Below the pieces are notes generated by a model. It ran no database searches and was not told the DNA's origin. It saw nothing but the letters and a program-made list of their open reading frames with translations. Shown piece by piece: positions 5,614 through 7,111 of a stretch of 7,111 nt of DNA (position 1 is the first letter of the stretch; each line of letters starts with the position of its first letter). The stretch is from CAXDRM01 sp963991775 (GTDB lineage: Bacteria > Pseudomonadota > Alphaproteobacteria > Rickettsiales > JABIRX01). Position numbers and translations under genes: made by a program. The DNA is taken from positions 1 to 7,111 of the forward strand of contig CAXDRM010000075.1 of NCBI GenBank assembly GCA_963991775.1, given 5' to 3'.

Positions 5614-6903
5614 ATGGCTGAAAGAATTATCGTTAAGGGTGGTAGTAAATTAGATGGTAGAATCCGCATTAGCGGTTCAAAAAACGCTTCTTTGCCGTTA
5701 CTTGCTGCAACTATTCTAAGCGACAAAGCTGTTACTATAAAAAACTTACCTCATCTTGCTGACATTGCCACGATGTCACAGCTTTTATTAAGCTTTGGTA
5801 TGGAATTAAATTTTATTGGGCATGGCGATAAAAGCAATAGTAGAGGTCGTTCTATAATTTGTGATGCTTCTAATATTAATAATTATCGCGCGGAATATGA
5901 TATTGTCAGCAAAATGCGTGCCTCAATTTTAGTATTGGGACCATTAGTTGCAAAATATGGTAAAGCTATAGTTTCATTGCCTGGTGGCTGTGCTATTGGT
6001 GCCAGACCAGTTAATTTTCATATTAAAGCTTTAGAGCAATTAGGTGCTACTATTGAGATTAAAGAAGGTTATCTCCATGCAGCTGCACCACAAGGTTTAA
6101 CAGGAGCTGAGATTACTTTTCCGAAAATCTCGGTTGGCGCGACAGAAAATACTTTAATGGCAGCAAGTCTAGCTAAAGGTACTACAATATTACATAATGC
6201 TGCTATTGAGCCAGAAATTATCGATTTAATTAACTTACTCAAAAGCATGGGTGCTAAAATCACGCAAGAAGGTAGAAGCATAACTATAGAAGGTGTTGAA
6301 ACATTAGCTGGTAGTGAATATCAAGTTTGCGCTGATCGTATTGAGGCTGGTTCTTATGCGGTAGCAGCTTTAGCCACTAGAGGCAAAATCTTTTTTCCTG
6401 AGCTTAAAGCAGATATTTTTACACCTATTAAAGAACAGTTAGTTACTTGTGGAGCACTAATTTCTGAAACTGAAGCAGGTGTTACGGTAGCTTATCAAGA
6501 GCCGCGAAATAAAATTGACGAGTATTTTTTAGAAACCACTGAATTTCCTGGCTTCCCTACAGATATGCAAGCACAATTTGCTGCTTTACTTGGTTTACAA
6601 AATTTTAAATCACGCATACGTGAAAATATTTTTGAGAATCGTTTTATGCATGTTAGTGAACTTTCACGCATGGGTGCTGATATTCAGATTGAGGGTAATG
6701 AGCTAGCTATTGCGCCGGCTAAATTATCTGGCGCTGAGGTTAATGCTAGTGATTTACGCGCTTCTATGGCTTTAGTGATTGCTGCTTTAACGGCACAAGG
6801 CACTACAACTATTTACAAGACGCATCATCTTGATCGCGGTTATGAGTTACTGGTTGAGAAGCTTTCTAATGCTGGAGCTAACATTTACCGGGAATTATAT
6901 TAG
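5614..6903 (+). CDS. murA: UDP-N-acetylglucosamine 1-carboxyvinyltransferase
   Basis: MurA catalyses the first committed step of peptidoglycan synthesis, transferring enolpyruvate from phosphoenolpyruvate to UDP-GlcNAc in the cytoplasm. The 429 residues form the usual two-domain inside-out barrel. K23 and N24 in GSKNASLPL bind substrate. The catalytic-loop cysteine is C126 in LPGGCAIGARPVNFH, equivalent to E. coli C115, the residue alkylated by fosfomycin; it is not replaced by Asp as in naturally resistant bacteria. D317 in FPGFPTDMQAQF is the expected general base, and R408 in HLDRGYE is the conserved C-terminal arginine. ENRFMHVSELSRMGA (341-355) is also diagnostic. It follows dcd by three bases with no Shine-Dalgarno. 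An intact copy argues for a lineage that still makes peptidoglycan. Confidence 0.97.
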   Translation: MAERIIVKGGSKLDGRIRISGSKNASLPLLAATILSDKAVTIKNLPHLADIATMSQLLLSFGMELNFIGHGDKSNSRGRSIICDASNINNYRAEYDIVSKMRASILVLGPLVAKYGKAIVSLPGGCAIGARPVNFHIKALEQLGATIEIKEGYLHAAAPQGLTGAEITFPKISVGATENTLMAASLAKGTTILHNAAIEPEIIDLINLLKSMGAKITQEGRSITIEGVETLAGSEYQVCADRIEAGSYAVAALATRGKIFFPELKADIFTPIKEQLVTCGALISETEAGVTVAYQEPRNKIDEYFLETTEFPGFPTDMQAQFAALLGLQNFKSRIRENIFENRFMHVSELSRMGADIQIEGNELAIAPAKLSGAEVNASDLRASMALVIAALTAQGTTTIYKTHHLDRGYELLVEKLSNAGANIYRELY

Positions 6904-7111
6904 CTATTTTATGCTAATTAGTACTTAATCAGGTTCTTGAGAGTCATCCTCTGACCATTTTACCGGTTGGTGAGTGATTTTTTGCTCAAACACAAAATTG
7001 TATCGAACTATTATGTAAAATGAGCATAGATGGTGCGCACACCAAAGGTAGGGACCATTTATCTTTTTTGTAAAAATTTAACTATTCAGCATTAACTGGT
7101 CTCTCGATACA
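6904..7111. other. Region downstream of murA with no convincing gene
   Basis: No convincing gene is seen in these 208 bases. A minus-strand frame is open from 7077 to its stop at 6925 (50 codons plus stop) but has no ATG; its end reads KWSEDDSQEPD. At the far end all three minus-strand frames close within about 15 codons of the window edge, so a neighbouring minus-strand gene could end here but its frame cannot be chosen. A possible terminator lies at 7030-7069. Confidence 0.45.
7030..7069 (+). terminator. Possible intrinsic terminator, about 130 bases after murA
   Basis: ATGGT (7030-7034) can pair with ACCAT (7054-7058), with an inner ACC-AAA-GGT hairpin, and a run of six T (7064-7069) follows a few bases later. 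An alternative fold pairs TGGTG (7031-7035) with CACCA (7040-7044). The stems are short, so this is a weak call. It could end the coxC-dcd-murA transcript. Confidence 0.3.

Noticed and set aside
5487..5726. Minus-strand open frame of 79 codons
   Set aside because: It is antisense to the end of dcd and the start of murA, both certain, and has no supporting signals.
6935..6956. GTCA/TGAC and AGAG/CTCT hairpins after murA
   Set aside because: Four-pair stems that exclude each other and have no T-run; chance is likely.
1..7111. CRISPR array, tRNA, rRNA, complete insertion sequence, toxin-antitoxin pair or defence island
   Set aside because: No evenly spaced direct repeats, cloverleaf, rRNA-like segment, transposase domain or paired small genes were seen on either strand.

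Overview
The window looks like chromosomal DNA of an AT-rich alphaproteobacterium, most likely an intracellular member of the Rickettsiales or a close relative. That placement is an inference from strong A+T bias in the codons and spacers, a mitochondrial-type cytochrome oxidase subunit III, an NDUFA9-like protein, an LDH-like malate dehydrogenase, and a compact coxC-dcd-murA cluster. An intact murA means the peptidoglycan pathway is retained at its first step.

Left half (1-2830), all on the minus strand. The window opens inside an unrecognised gene (81 N-terminal codons seen) behind a near-consensus promoter. Next comes a pilin-like protein with a class III prepilin leader fused to a LamG/concanavalin-like domain, under its own promoter. 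Then an mdh operon: malate dehydrogenase followed 12 bases later by an unrecognised secreted or inner-membrane protein with 11-residue repeats and a C-terminal membrane helix.

Right half (3000-6903), all on the plus strand. An atypical SDR of the NDUFA9-like family diverges from mdh across about 170 bases. A 259-base spacer then holds a roughly 130-base imperfect palindrome and the coxC promoter. coxC, dcd and murA follow as a tight operon with only three bases between successive genes. The last 208 bases contain no convincing gene, only a possible terminator and a short open frame that may be a gene remnant.

Functionally the window mixes respiration (mdh, coxC, possibly the NDUFA9-like protein), dUTP/dTTP supply (dcd) and cell-wall synthesis (murA), with three poorly characterised genes on the left. 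No CRISPR array, tRNA, rRNA, complete insertion sequence or defence system is visible. The most interesting items are the pilin-LamG fusion, the 11-residue-repeat membrane protein paired with mdh, and the large palindrome upstream of coxC.
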